DNA of 36,438 nt from Sulfurovum sp. (GTDB lineage Bacteria; Campylobacterota; Campylobacteria; Campylobacterales; Sulfurovaceae): contig JADGDL010000020.1 of the NCBI GenBank assembly GCA_016744875.1, forward strand, positions 1 to 36,438, written 5' to 3'. The notes beneath the pieces were generated by a model. It worked only from the letters and a program-made list of their open reading frames with translations, had not been told where the DNA came from and ran no database searches. This document shows positions 1-7,429 of the stretch, piece by piece. Every line of letters begins with the position of its first letter. Within the stretch, counting starts at the first letter, position 1. Made by a program: the position numbers and the translations under genes.

Positions 1-80
1 ACCTTGCTCTGATACTGTTTGTAGTGAGTTTTGCAATTATTTCAGTGGCTAAATTTTACTTTCTTGGGAGGAAAAAATAA
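1..80 (+). CDS. pstC: PstC, phosphate ABC transporter permease (C-terminal end only)
   Basis: Only the last 25 or so codons are present; the gene enters from the left edge. The frame starting at base 3 reads a hydrophobic stretch (LALILFVVSFAIISVAKFYF) and ends in LGRKK and a TAA at 78-80. This is a final membrane helix followed by a short basic tail, as expected for an inner-membrane permease. The stop shares one base with the pstA start (TAATG), and the GGGAGG that serves as pstA ribosome binding site lies inside this tail. The name comes mainly from position, since pstC normally precedes pstA. Confidence 0.75.
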   Translation, partial: LALILFVVSFAIISVAKFYFLGRKK

Positions 81-889
81 TGAACAGACTGATACTAAAT
101 AAAGTAATATTGATTCTCTCTACGCTGTCTGCACTCATAGGGATAGGGTTTTTGTTTTGGATTTTGATCACACTCTCCTATAAAGGTATAGCAAGCATAC
201 AGCTATCAACATTTACAAATGACCTGGTAGAAGGAGGGATACGAAATCTTTTAGTGGGACAATTCACTATGGCCATCATGGCAACGCTCGTTGCAGTGCC
301 AATAGGTGTACTTGCCGGGATCTATCTGCGTGAGTATGGAGAAGAAAGCAAACTGACTTCTATTATTAGAAGCCTCTCTGATGTCATGACCTCTGCACCT
401 TCCATTGTGATTGGTGTTTTTGTTTTTGCCCTTATGGTTGAACCTTTTGGTACCTTTAATGGATGGGCAGGTGTTGTTGCTTTGGCGATCATGATGATTC
501 CCATCATTATAGGAACAACAGACAATATGTTAGCACTGGTTCCCAAAGAATTGAGAGAAGCGGGTATCGCATTGGGTGGAAGTAAAAAACAGGTGATCAT
601 GCAGATCGTACTTAAAGCGGCTAAAGTGGGTGTAACTACAGGTATTTTACTTTCATTTGCACGTATCATCGGTGAGACCGCACCTTTACTTTTTACCTCT
701 GCAAACAATCAGTTTTTCTCTATGGACCTGACAGACCAATTCCCGTCACTAACGGTGAGTATTTACAATCTGGCAACCTATCCGGATGAAGCCAGTAGAG
801 AACTGGCATGGGCAGCATCATTTATATTGACGGCGATTGTTCTTTTTATCAATTTAGTAGGCCGATATGTTACAAGACACAAAAAATAA
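80..889 (+). CDS. pstA: PstA, phosphate ABC transporter permease
   Basis: Inner-membrane permease of the high-affinity phosphate importer PstSCAB, pairing with PstC and driven by PstB. The 269-residue protein has an N-terminal helix (about residues 8-30) and further helices. The cytoplasmic coupling loop around residues 150-170 reads VPKELREAGIALGGSKKQ, matching the EAA loop that docks on the ATPase (family pattern ...REAALALGA...). The ATG overlaps the pstC stop by one base and is preceded by GGGAGG, so the genes are translationally coupled. Length is slightly below the family's usual 280-300 residues. I see nothing broken. Confidence 0.95.
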   Translation: MNRLILNKVILILSTLSALIGIGFLFWILITLSYKGIASIQLSTFTNDLVEGGIRNLLVGQFTMAIMATLVAVPIGVLAGIYLREYGEESKLTSIIRSLSDVMTSAPSIVIGVFVFALMVEPFGTFNGWAGVVALAIMMIPIIIGTTDNMLALVPKELREAGIALGGSKKQVIMQIVLKAAKVGVTTGILLSFARIIGETAPLLFTSANNQFFSMDLTDQFPSLTVSIYNLATYPDEASRELAWAASFILTAIVLFINLVGRYVTRHKK

Positions 890-902
890 GGAAATAAACA
901 GT

Positions 903-1703
903 ATGGAACAACAAGATTTAGAAGTAGTAATGGATGTTAAGGATCTTTTCTTTACTTATCCCGAAGCACCTGAAGCTACACTCAAAAAGAATAATCTTAA
1001 AATTTATAAAAATAAGATCACTGCATTGATCGGACCAAGTGGATGTGGCAAATCAACACTTCTTAGGGCGATGAATCGTATCCATGACCTCTATCCTGGA
1101 TGCCAGTATGAAGGGAAGATAGATCTGCTTAATCCAGAAACCAATCAAATGGAAAACCTCCTTGATCTTAGAAAAGAGAATGAATTGATCGGATTGAGAC
1201 AGCGTGTGGGAATGATCTTTCAGAAGCCTACTCCTTTCCCGATGAGTATTTACGACAATGTAGCGTATGGTCTTAAGCTCTCCGGGCTTAAAAACAAATC
1301 TGAATTAGACGGTCGTGTTGAAAAAGCACTGAAAGATGCAGCGATTTGGAAAGAAACGAAAGATCGATTAAAAGACAGTGCATTAGGTATGAGTGGAGGA
1401 CAACAGCAACGGCTATGTATTGCCCGTTCGGTTGCATTAAAACCTGAAATCTTACTTTTTGATGAACCTACATCAGCACTGGACCCCATTTCAACAGGAG
1501 CGATCGAAGAGTTGATCACAGAATTGAAAAAAGATATTACAGTTGCTATCGTGACACATAATATGCAGCAGGCAAGCCGTTTGAGTGACTATACCACTTT
1601 TATGTATCTTGGGGATATTATTGAGTTTGATAAAACAGAGAAAATTTTTGTGAATCCTTCTGTCAAATTGACAGAAGAGTATATCACTGGCAGATTTGGA
1701 TAA
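903..1703 (+). CDS. pstB: PstB, phosphate ABC transporter ATPase
   Basis: ATPase that powers phosphate import through PstCA. Visible motifs in order: Walker A GPSGCGKST, Q-loop region MIFQKPTPFPMSIYDNV (typical of PstB), ABC signature MSGGQQQRLCIAR, Walker B ILLFDEPTSALDP and H-loop VTHNMQQA. I chose ATG 903 (266 residues) because AAGGA lies about 10 bases upstream and this length fits the family. An in-frame upstream codon at 867 would overlap pstA and add 12 unconserved residues. The gap from the pstA stop is 13 bases. The C-terminal ITGRFG is typical of PstB. Confidence 0.96.
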   Translation: MEQQDLEVVMDVKDLFFTYPEAPEATLKKNNLKIYKNKITALIGPSGCGKSTLLRAMNRIHDLYPGCQYEGKIDLLNPETNQMENLLDLRKENELIGLRQRVGMIFQKPTPFPMSIYDNVAYGLKLSGLKNKSELDGRVEKALKDAAIWKETKDRLKDSALGMSGGQQQRLCIARSVALKPEILLFDEPTSALDPISTGAIEELITELKKDITVAIVTHNMQQASRLSDYTTFMYLGDIIEFDKTEKIFVNPSVKLTEEYITGRFG

Positions 1704-1714
1704 AAGGAGAAAAT

Positions 1715-2380
1715 ATGTTAAATAAAAATCAAGAAAGATTAGAAGAAGTAAGAGCAAGAACAGTAGAAATATTAGATGACCTTACCATATCTCAAAAATT
1801 GGCACTACAGGCACTTGAAGAGTGTGATTCTAAAAGTTTTGATCAGGTGAAAGTACCACTTAAGCAGATCAACAAAAAAGCAGATGAAATTGATAACCTT
1901 ATTTTAACTGTTTGTGCACTCTATAGCCCTGAAGCAAAGGATCTTAGAGAGATGATCGCATTTTTGAAGATCACTTCTTCTTTACAGCGCATTGCAAATA
2001 ATGAGAAGAATTACATGAAAAATATGTCGATCTGTAATCCTGAATCAGATACAGAGATAAAACGTGTGATAAAAGAATCACTTTCTATTAACCGTTGTAC
2101 GATCAAAGCATTGGAGTATTCGATAGAGATGATCAAAGAAACGGAAGATGTAGATAAATTAAATGATCTTGCAACAAGAATCAATGTAGAGTACAGTAAA
2201 ACAGATGATATATACTCTATGATAGAAAAAGATCTACTTCATATGATGCATAAAGAACATCAAGTAAATGAAGATTATATCAATTTATTGAAATATATCA
2301 GAAAAAATTTGAAGATCATAGACCGATTGGAAGATATTGTGTCACGATTAATGTTTGCACGTGTAGGCGGATCACTCTAA
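1715..2380 (+). CDS. phoU: PhoU, phosphate signalling and transport regulator
   Basis: Cytoplasmic all-helical protein of 221 residues, the usual PhoU length, with two repeats of a three-helix bundle. The first repeat has the metal-binding type helix KADEIDNLILTVCALYSPEAKDLREM, equivalent to the family motif (E/D)...D...... CLxLLALxxPxAxDLR. PhoU restrains the Pst transporter and the Pho two-component system when phosphate is plentiful. The start has a strong ribosome binding site (AAAGGAG) 11 bases after pstB. The second repeat is more divergent than in E. coli, and its acidic motif is less clear. Confidence 0.9.
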   Translation: MLNKNQERLEEVRARTVEILDDLTISQKLALQALEECDSKSFDQVKVPLKQINKKADEIDNLILTVCALYSPEAKDLREMIAFLKITSSLQRIANNEKNYMKNMSICNPESDTEIKRVIKESLSINRCTIKALEYSIEMIKETEDVDKLNDLATRINVEYSKTDDIYSMIEKDLLHMMHKEHQVNEDYINLLKYIRKNLKIIDRLEDIVSRLMFARVGGSL

Positions 2381-2401
2381 AGGATAGCGCTTGAGTGCAT
2401 G

Positions 2402-2410
2402 TGCTATAAT
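2402..2410 (+). promoter_or_regulatory. Extended -10 promoter in front of the PhoB-type regulator
   Basis: TGCTATAAT matches the extended -10 consensus TGnTATAAT exactly. No TTGACA-like -35 is seen at 16-18 bases upstream, as is normal for housekeeping promoters of Campylobacterota. Transcription would be expected to start about 7 bases after the hexamer, at 2417, which is the A of an in-frame ATG. The regulator could therefore be made from its own leaderless transcript as well as from the pst-phoU message. Confidence 0.55.
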
Positions 2411-2416
2411 GCATGC

Positions 2417-3103
2417 ATGCAAAATAACCATATAGAAATTGTCATTATAGAAGACGAAGAGGATATCTTAGAGTTAGTAGAGTACCATCTTTCTAAAGAG
2501 GGGTATACCGTGACAGGCTTCTTGTCTACTGAAAATGTAGAACAGTTTTTAGAAGAAGAGACCCCATCTTTAATACTGGTTGATCGTAACCTTCCTGGGA
2601 TGGAAGGCTCTGAGTTTGTAGCCCATTTGCGTGCAGTAGGATATGATATCCCTGTTATATTTCTTACAGCGAAAGACAATGAGTCCGAACTTGAAGAAGG
2701 TTTTGAAGCTGGTTGTGATGACTATATGTGTAAACCATTTTCTCCCAAAGAGTTGATACTTCGGGTAAAAGCACTGCTTAAGCGTTCCGGAGCACTACAA
2801 AGATTAGATTGTATGAAACACAAAGCCTTGATGATCGATCTGAATAAAAAAGATCTTTATGTAGATGGTTCTCATGTATCTTTAACAAATTTGGAATTTA
2901 ATTTATTACACACTTTTATGAAACACGTAAACAAAGCACTTACTAGAGACTTTTTGCGTGATGAAGTTTGGGGTAGTGAAAGGGAGGGTGTCAATGACAA
3001 TGCTGTTAACGTTGCCATCAACAGGCTCAAAAATAAAATTGACCCGCAAAATGAAAAGCGCTATTTTGAACCGGTATGGGGTGTAGGCTATAAGTTTGTA
3101 TAG
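2417..3103 (+). CDS. PhoB/OmpR-type response regulator
   Basis: DNA-binding response regulator with an N-terminal receiver and C-terminal winged helix. Counting from ATG 2417 (228 residues), the receiver has the acidic pocket IIEDEED, phospho-acceptor D56 in LVDRNLPG, T84 in FLTAKD and K106 in CKPF. The C-terminal half has SLTNLEFNLL, then DNAVNVAINRLKNKID (recognition helix) and the wing VWGVGYKFV. Position after phoU and before a PhoX-like phosphatase suggests control of the phosphate regulon, like Campylobacter PhosR. No sensor kinase gene adjoins it. An ATG at 2399 (234 residues) with AAAGGA 13 bases upstream is the alternative start; I prefer 2417 because the TATAAT overlaps the extra codons. 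Confidence 0.9.
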   Translation: MQNNHIEIVIIEDEEDILELVEYHLSKEGYTVTGFLSTENVEQFLEEETPSLILVDRNLPGMEGSEFVAHLRAVGYDIPVIFLTAKDNESELEEGFEAGCDDYMCKPFSPKELILRVKALLKRSGALQRLDCMKHKALMIDLNKKDLYVDGSHVSLTNLEFNLLHTFMKHVNKALTRDFLRDEVWGSEREGVNDNAVNVAINRLKNKIDPQNEKRYFEPVWGVGYKFV

Positions 3104-3115
3104 AAGGAAAGCACT

Positions 3116-4846
3116 ATGAAGTGGTTTGTATCGTTAGTGTTCATAGTTACAGTAGCTTGTAGCATGGTCAATGCAAAAGAGTTATCTTTTAAATCTATAG
3201 ATCTGCCTAAAAGTAGTAGCGAGAAGTACCAACTGCGTGCAACCGATGAAGTAAAGTTTAATGGTAAAACACAGCGTATCTCCTTTATGTCTTTGCTAAA
3301 GACAGGTTACCGTGACAACGCTGAGGTTTACGGACAGTTAAAAGATCGTTATGATCAACCATTAGTGCTCAACCGTGAAAAACCTTATATCTGTAATGGT
3401 ACCACTAATCCTTATGGCTCAGGTTCGGGGCTTGATCATGTGACGATCTTGCAAAAGAGTAACAAACTTTTTATGGTCTCACAGTTTGAGTGTCAAGTAG
3501 GGGCGTACTATATTAATGAATTGACACAAGATAAGCAAGGTACGTTATCTGGCAAACCAAATACTCTGCGGTTCATCTCCCAAAAAGATGAGTTTGGCGG
3601 GTATGTACATTGTGCAGGGATGAAGACACCGTGGGAGTCTCACTTAGGTAGTGAAGAGTACCCAGCAGATGCCAGGAATCGTGATAAAAGTGGAAAGATC
3701 GACCTGTATTACAACTATGTCAAAGCATATTGGCGTGGTGACCTTCTCCGTGCAAATCCATACTACTATGGATGGACGCCTGAGATCAAAGTAGATGATA
3801 AAGGAGAAGTTCTCTATACAAAGCACTACTCAATGGGAAGGTTCTCACATGAACTTTCTTATGTGATGCCAGATCGTAAGACCGTTTATATGACTGATGA
3901 TGGTACGAATTCAGGCTTCTTTATGTATGTTGCCAAACGTGCTGAAGACTTGAGTGAGGGAACACTCTATGCGGCTAAGTGGATACAGCAAAGCACTAAG
4001 AATGGCGGCAGTGCGATAATAGATTGGATCAAGCTTGGTGAAGCTAGTGATAGAGAGATTAGAGCATTTCTTGATCCTGATAATAACATTACTAGCAATG
4101 ATGGATTGACATTTAATGATATTTTTTTAACAGGTAAGTCAGGAGTAGAATGTAAGAGTGGCTTTATCACTATCAATACTGAAAGAGGTTTTGAATGTTT
4201 GAAGGTAAAGCAAGGTATGAAAAAAGCTGCAGCTTTTTTAGAGAGTAGACGTTATGCTGCAATGATGGGTGCAAGCACAGAATTTCGAAAAGCGGAGGGG
4301 ATCACATTCAATGAACGCTCTAATAAACTATTTGTCTCCATCAGTGAGGTTGGACAGGGCATGGAGGACTTTGCCAAAAAGGGCAGTGTAAATGACAAAT
4401 ATGATAAAGGTGGATACAATGACATTAAACTTCCTTACAATCAGTGTGGAACGGTATATGCATTAGATGTAGATGAAAACTATAGGGTAGAAGATATGAA
4501 GGCTCTTATTACAGGAGAGGCTTCCGATAAGGACAGTATATACAGTTGTGATATAGACAAAATAGCCAATCCCGATAATCTGACATTTGTTAAAAACACT
4601 TCAACATTGATCATCGCTGAAGATAGCCATTATCATGAAAACAATGCAGTATGGGCATACGATATAAAAGAGGATAGGCTTGATCGTATGATGACTTTAC
4701 CTAAAAGAGCAGAAGCAACTTCACCATTTTGGTATGAGAATATTGGTGGGTTCTCTTACCTTTTACTGGTCACGCAACACCCCGATATTAAAAGTGACAA
4801 TGCTGGTGAATCGAGTGTCGGTGTACTCGGACCAATAAAACGATAG
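3116..4846 (+). CDS. phoX: PhoX-like phosphatase (DUF839 family), exported
   Basis: Probable periplasmic alkaline phosphatase releasing phosphate from organic esters. Family-type motifs are VHCAGMKTPWESHLGSEEY (residues about 170-190), AEGITFNERSNKLFVSISE and NPDNLTFVKNTSTLIIAED, matching the acidic metal-ligand loops of PhoX beta-propellers. The N-terminus (MKWFVSLVFIVTVACSMVNA) is a plain Sec-type signal peptide with likely cleavage at VNA-KE and no twin arginine, although classical PhoX goes through Tat. Ribosome binding site AAGGAAAG; 12 bases after the regulator gene. Family membership is fairly sure, while enzymatic activity and metal content are inferred. At 576 residues it is slightly shorter than typical PhoX. 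Confidence 0.8.
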   Translation: MKWFVSLVFIVTVACSMVNAKELSFKSIDLPKSSSEKYQLRATDEVKFNGKTQRISFMSLLKTGYRDNAEVYGQLKDRYDQPLVLNREKPYICNGTTNPYGSGSGLDHVTILQKSNKLFMVSQFECQVGAYYINELTQDKQGTLSGKPNTLRFISQKDEFGGYVHCAGMKTPWESHLGSEEYPADARNRDKSGKIDLYYNYVKAYWRGDLLRANPYYYGWTPEIKVDDKGEVLYTKHYSMGRFSHELSYVMPDRKTVYMTDDGTNSGFFMYVAKRAEDLSEGTLYAAKWIQQSTKNGGSAIIDWIKLGEASDREIRAFLDPDNNITSNDGLTFNDIFLTGKSGVECKSGFITINTERGFECLKVKQGMKKAAAFLESRRYAAMMGASTEFRKAEGITFNERSNKLFVSISEVGQGMEDFAKKGSVNDKYDKGGYNDIKLPYNQCGTVYALDVDENYRVEDMKALITGEASDKDSIYSCDIDKIANPDNLTFVKNTSTLIIAEDSHYHENNAVWAYDIKEDRLDRMMTLPKRAEATSPFWYENIGGFSYLLLVTQHPDIKSDNAGESSVGVLGPIKR

Positions 4847-4983
4847 GTAAAGGTATGACAAAGGCCTAGTTCATCTTTCCTTTACTATATTCAAACAAAT
4901 AAAGTTAAATTTTTAGACATTAAAAACATGACAATATGACATACTTTTTCTTCTTTTGTAAGTAAACACGATACACTTCTAGT
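4847..4983. other. Intergenic region between phoX-like gene and recQ
   Basis: This 137-base gap holds a weak inverted pair (GTAAAGG at 4847-4853 and CCTTTAC at 4879-4885, 25-base loop) that might be a poor terminator. It also holds a tandem ATGACA at 4928-4933 and 4936-4941, 8 bases apart, with a third copy near 4855. TACACT at 4972-4977 is a possible -10 box for recQ. No Shine-Dalgarno sequence is visible ahead of recQ. Confidence 0.4.
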
Positions 4984-6762
4984 ATGAATAAATTAGAAAC
5001 CCTTAAACACTATTTCGGACATGATACTTTTAGACCTTTGCAGGAAGAGGTTGTGGATGCCATCATCAACAAAGAAGATGTGTTGATGATCCTTCCTACA
5101 GGTGGAGGAAAGTCACTTTGTTATCAATTGCCCACACTTCTCATGGATGGTATTACTGTAGTGGTCTCGCCTTTGTTGGCACTTATGCATGATCAGGTCG
5201 TGGCATTAAGGGCAAATGACATTCCTGCTGCGATGCTTTCCTCTATGCAGGATCTGGATGAAGCACAGAAGATAGAAGCTCAACTTCGTGCAGGAGAGAT
5301 AAAACTTCTTTATGTTGCCCCTGAGCGTTTGACCAATGCTTATTTCCTGAACATGCTTCACCAACTCCCTGTCAACTTTTTTGTCATAGATGAAGCACAC
5401 TGTGTCTCAGAATGGGGACATGAATTTAGAGAAAACTATAGAAGGCTCTCATTGCTTAAAGAGCAGTTTTCAACGACACCCATAGCAGCATTTACTGCTA
5501 CTGCTACCCATGCAGTGGAAAGTGACATCGCAGCAAACCTAGGACTGGTAGAACCAAAACGTGTAAGAGGGTCACTTTTTCGTGAAAACCTGACGATCAA
5601 TGCAAAACACCGTATCAAAGACGGACGTGCACAGCTCATGGAATTTCTGAAATTACATAGAGATGAATCGGGGATCATTTATACACTTTCACGTAAATCT
5701 ACAGAAGCTATAGCAAGCTTTTTACAAGGAAAAGGCATAGAAGCCAAGGCTTACCATGCCGGACTGCCTACGCAAGAGAAAAACGCAACCTATGCGGATT
5801 TTGTAGCTGACCGTGTACAGATAGTAGTCGCTACTATCGCTTTTGGTATGGGTATAGACAAGTCAAACATTCGTTTTGTTGTACATATGACCATGCCAAA
5901 GACTTTGGAAAACTTTTACCAGGAGATAGGACGTGCCGGAAGAGATGGTGTGGCCTCTGAAACCCTACTGCTTTTTTCAGCACAGGACATTGTACAACAA
6001 AAGATGTTCATAGAAGATCTTCCTGAAACACCTTATAAACAACATGCCTTTAACAAACTTGATGCCATGGTACGTTTTGCAAATTCCGAGAATTGTAGAC
6101 ATCAAAGCGTCGCAGCCTATTTTGATGACCGTATAGAGGGATGCAAAGATAAATGTGATAATTGTACAGCACCTGCCAGTGAGAAAATAGACATCACCAC
6201 GGCTGCACGTATGCTTCTCTCAACCATTCTTCGTACTGAACAAAACTTCGGTCTGCACTATGTTATTGATGTACTTAAAGGGAGTAAAGAACAGCGTGTC
6301 CTACAAAACGGGCACGATACACTTTCTGTCTATGGTATAGGGGAAGAGTACTCTAAAAACCAATGGCTGACCATAGGGGATAAACTCTTGGAGTTAAATG
6401 CTGTAGAGATAGGTGAATTTAAAGTTTATAAGTTAACACAGTTTGGTGTTGAGGTCATTAAAGGTGCACATAGTATAGAACTCAAAAAAGAGAGACTCAC
6501 TGTGCAAAAAGCTGAAGCCAAAAAGAAAGTAAGCTATTTTGATGACTATGATGTAGACATGTATGACAAGTTAAGAGACTTGCGTAAAGAGATAGCCTCC
6601 AAAAAAGGTATACCCCCATATATTGTTTTTTCAGATAAAACCTTGAAAGACCTAAGCAACAAACAACCTCAAGATAAAGATGAGATGCTGGCAGTACATG
6701 GTATAGGGGAAGTGAAATATGAACGATATGGTAAAGCATTTTTGGAGCTTTTGAGTGAATAA
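4984..6762 (+). CDS. recQ: RecQ-family ATP-dependent DNA helicase
   Basis: 3'-5' DNA helicase for recombination and fork repair. The 592-residue protein has Walker A PTGGGKS (38-44), DEAH box (136-139) followed by the RecQ aromatic-loop type CVSEWGHEFRENYRRL, and helicase C-domain motifs FGMGIDKSNIRFVVH and QEIGRAGRDG. A four-cysteine zinc site follows (NCRHQSVAAYF...GCKDKCDNC), then an RQC winged-helix region and a C-terminal HRDC domain from about residue 515. The length fits E. coli RecQ (609). ATG 4984 lacks a Shine-Dalgarno but sits 7 bases past a -10-like TACACT. The last 8 bases overlap rnhB. Confidence 0.95.
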   Translation: MNKLETLKHYFGHDTFRPLQEEVVDAIINKEDVLMILPTGGGKSLCYQLPTLLMDGITVVVSPLLALMHDQVVALRANDIPAAMLSSMQDLDEAQKIEAQLRAGEIKLLYVAPERLTNAYFLNMLHQLPVNFFVIDEAHCVSEWGHEFRENYRRLSLLKEQFSTTPIAAFTATATHAVESDIAANLGLVEPKRVRGSLFRENLTINAKHRIKDGRAQLMEFLKLHRDESGIIYTLSRKSTEAIASFLQGKGIEAKAYHAGLPTQEKNATYADFVADRVQIVVATIAFGMGIDKSNIRFVVHMTMPKTLENFYQEIGRAGRDGVASETLLLFSAQDIVQQKMFIEDLPETPYKQHAFNKLDAMVRFANSENCRHQSVAAYFDDRIEGCKDKCDNCTAPASEKIDITTAARMLLSTILRTEQNFGLHYVIDVLKGSKEQRVLQNGHDTLSVYGIGEEYSKNQWLTIGDKLLELNAVEIGEFKVYKLTQFGVEVIKGAHSIELKKERLTVQKAEAKKKVSYFDDYDVDMYDKLRDLRKEIASKKGIPPYIVFSDKTLKDLSNKQPQDKDEMLAVHGIGEVKYERYGKAFLELLSE

Positions 6763-7315
6763 CAAATCACTATGCGGTATAGATGAAGCTGGAAGAGGAC
6801 CTTTAGCAGGTTCCCTGGTAATGGCTGGCGTGATCTTGAAAAATCCTGTGGAAGGGTTGATGGATTCTAAGAAGCTAACTGAAAAGAAGCGTGAAGCTTT
6901 GTATCCACTTGTCATAGAAAACGCTGAGTATCACATTGTCTCTTTTTCTTCTAAAGAAGTAGATGAACTGGGTATTTCCAAGTGTTTACACAATGGTTTA
7001 CAAAGCATACAAAAGCACTTGCCAAATGCTGATTACCTTTTTGACGGTAATAGTACTTTTGGAGTGAATAACATCACTACGATGGTAAAAGCAGATGACA
7101 AAATAGCAGAAGTTTCAGCTGCAAGTATCTTAGCTAAGGTAACACGTGACAGAGAGATGATAGAGATGGCTAAAGAATATCCTGAATATGGCTTTGAAAA
7201 GCATAAAGGGTACGGAACCAAAGCCCATATGGAGGCTTTGGTAAAGTATGATAGATGTGAGGTACATCGTAAGAGCTTTAGAGTCAAAGGTCTTGATGAC
7301 CCAGCGTTGTTTTAG
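6755..7315 (+). CDS. rnhB: Ribonuclease HII
   Basis: Cuts RNA in RNA/DNA hybrids, including single ribonucleotides in DNA. Active-site residues are D10 and E11 in GIDEAGRGPLAG, D97 in YLFDGNS and D132 in KVTRDREM. The characteristic AAASILAKVTRD-type segment is present as SAASILAKVTRDREM, and the C-terminal part has YGFEKHKGYGTKAHMEAL. At 186 residues it is near the usual 190-200. The start is GTG 6755, inside the end of recQ (8-base overlap), with GGAG 8 bases upstream; no ATG is available near the conserved N-terminus. Coupling to recQ places it in the same transcript. Confidence 0.96.
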   Translation: MNNKSLCGIDEAGRGPLAGSLVMAGVILKNPVEGLMDSKKLTEKKREALYPLVIENAEYHIVSFSSKEVDELGISKCLHNGLQSIQKHLPNADYLFDGNSTFGVNNITTMVKADDKIAEVSAASILAKVTRDREMIEMAKEYPEYGFEKHKGYGTKAHMEALVKYDRCEVHRKSFRVKGLDDPALF

Positions 7316-7429
7316 CCTACATGGCTTCGCGTAGCTACGCACCCCAATGGCATTTCTTCCCTCTAGTCAGGGCACCATTCCGGTTCCGAAGCTACAAACA
7401 ACAAGCAGTTGTTGTTTGCTTAACGCTTC
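7316..7429. other. Intergenic region between convergent rnhB and ydgA-like genes
   Basis: A 114-base stretch between convergent genes. It contains a 12-base perfect palindrome, GCGTAGCTACGC (7329-7340), and a longer hairpin at 7395-7418 listed separately. Its base composition is more GC-rich at the left (CTTCGCGTAGCTACGCACC) than the flanking genes. No open frame is visible. Confidence 0.5.
7395..7418. terminator. Perfect 10-bp stem hairpin between convergent genes
   Basis: CAAACAACAA (7395-7404) and TTGTTGTTTG (7409-7418) are exact complements around the 4-base loop GCAG. The hairpin is AT-rich and lacks a clear T tract on either side, so it is not a textbook terminator. Its place between the converging recQ-rnhB and aroC-side operons suggests a shared, bidirectional terminator. 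Confidence 0.45.

Noticed and set aside
322..708. 128-codon minus-strand frame inside pstA
   Set aside because: Antisense to a clearly conserved permease; no ribosome binding site or recognisable domain.
4928..4941. Tandem ATGACA as a Pho-box-like operator
   Set aside because: Only 6 bases per unit, located after the phosphate genes and before recQ; no match to a Pho box I can name.
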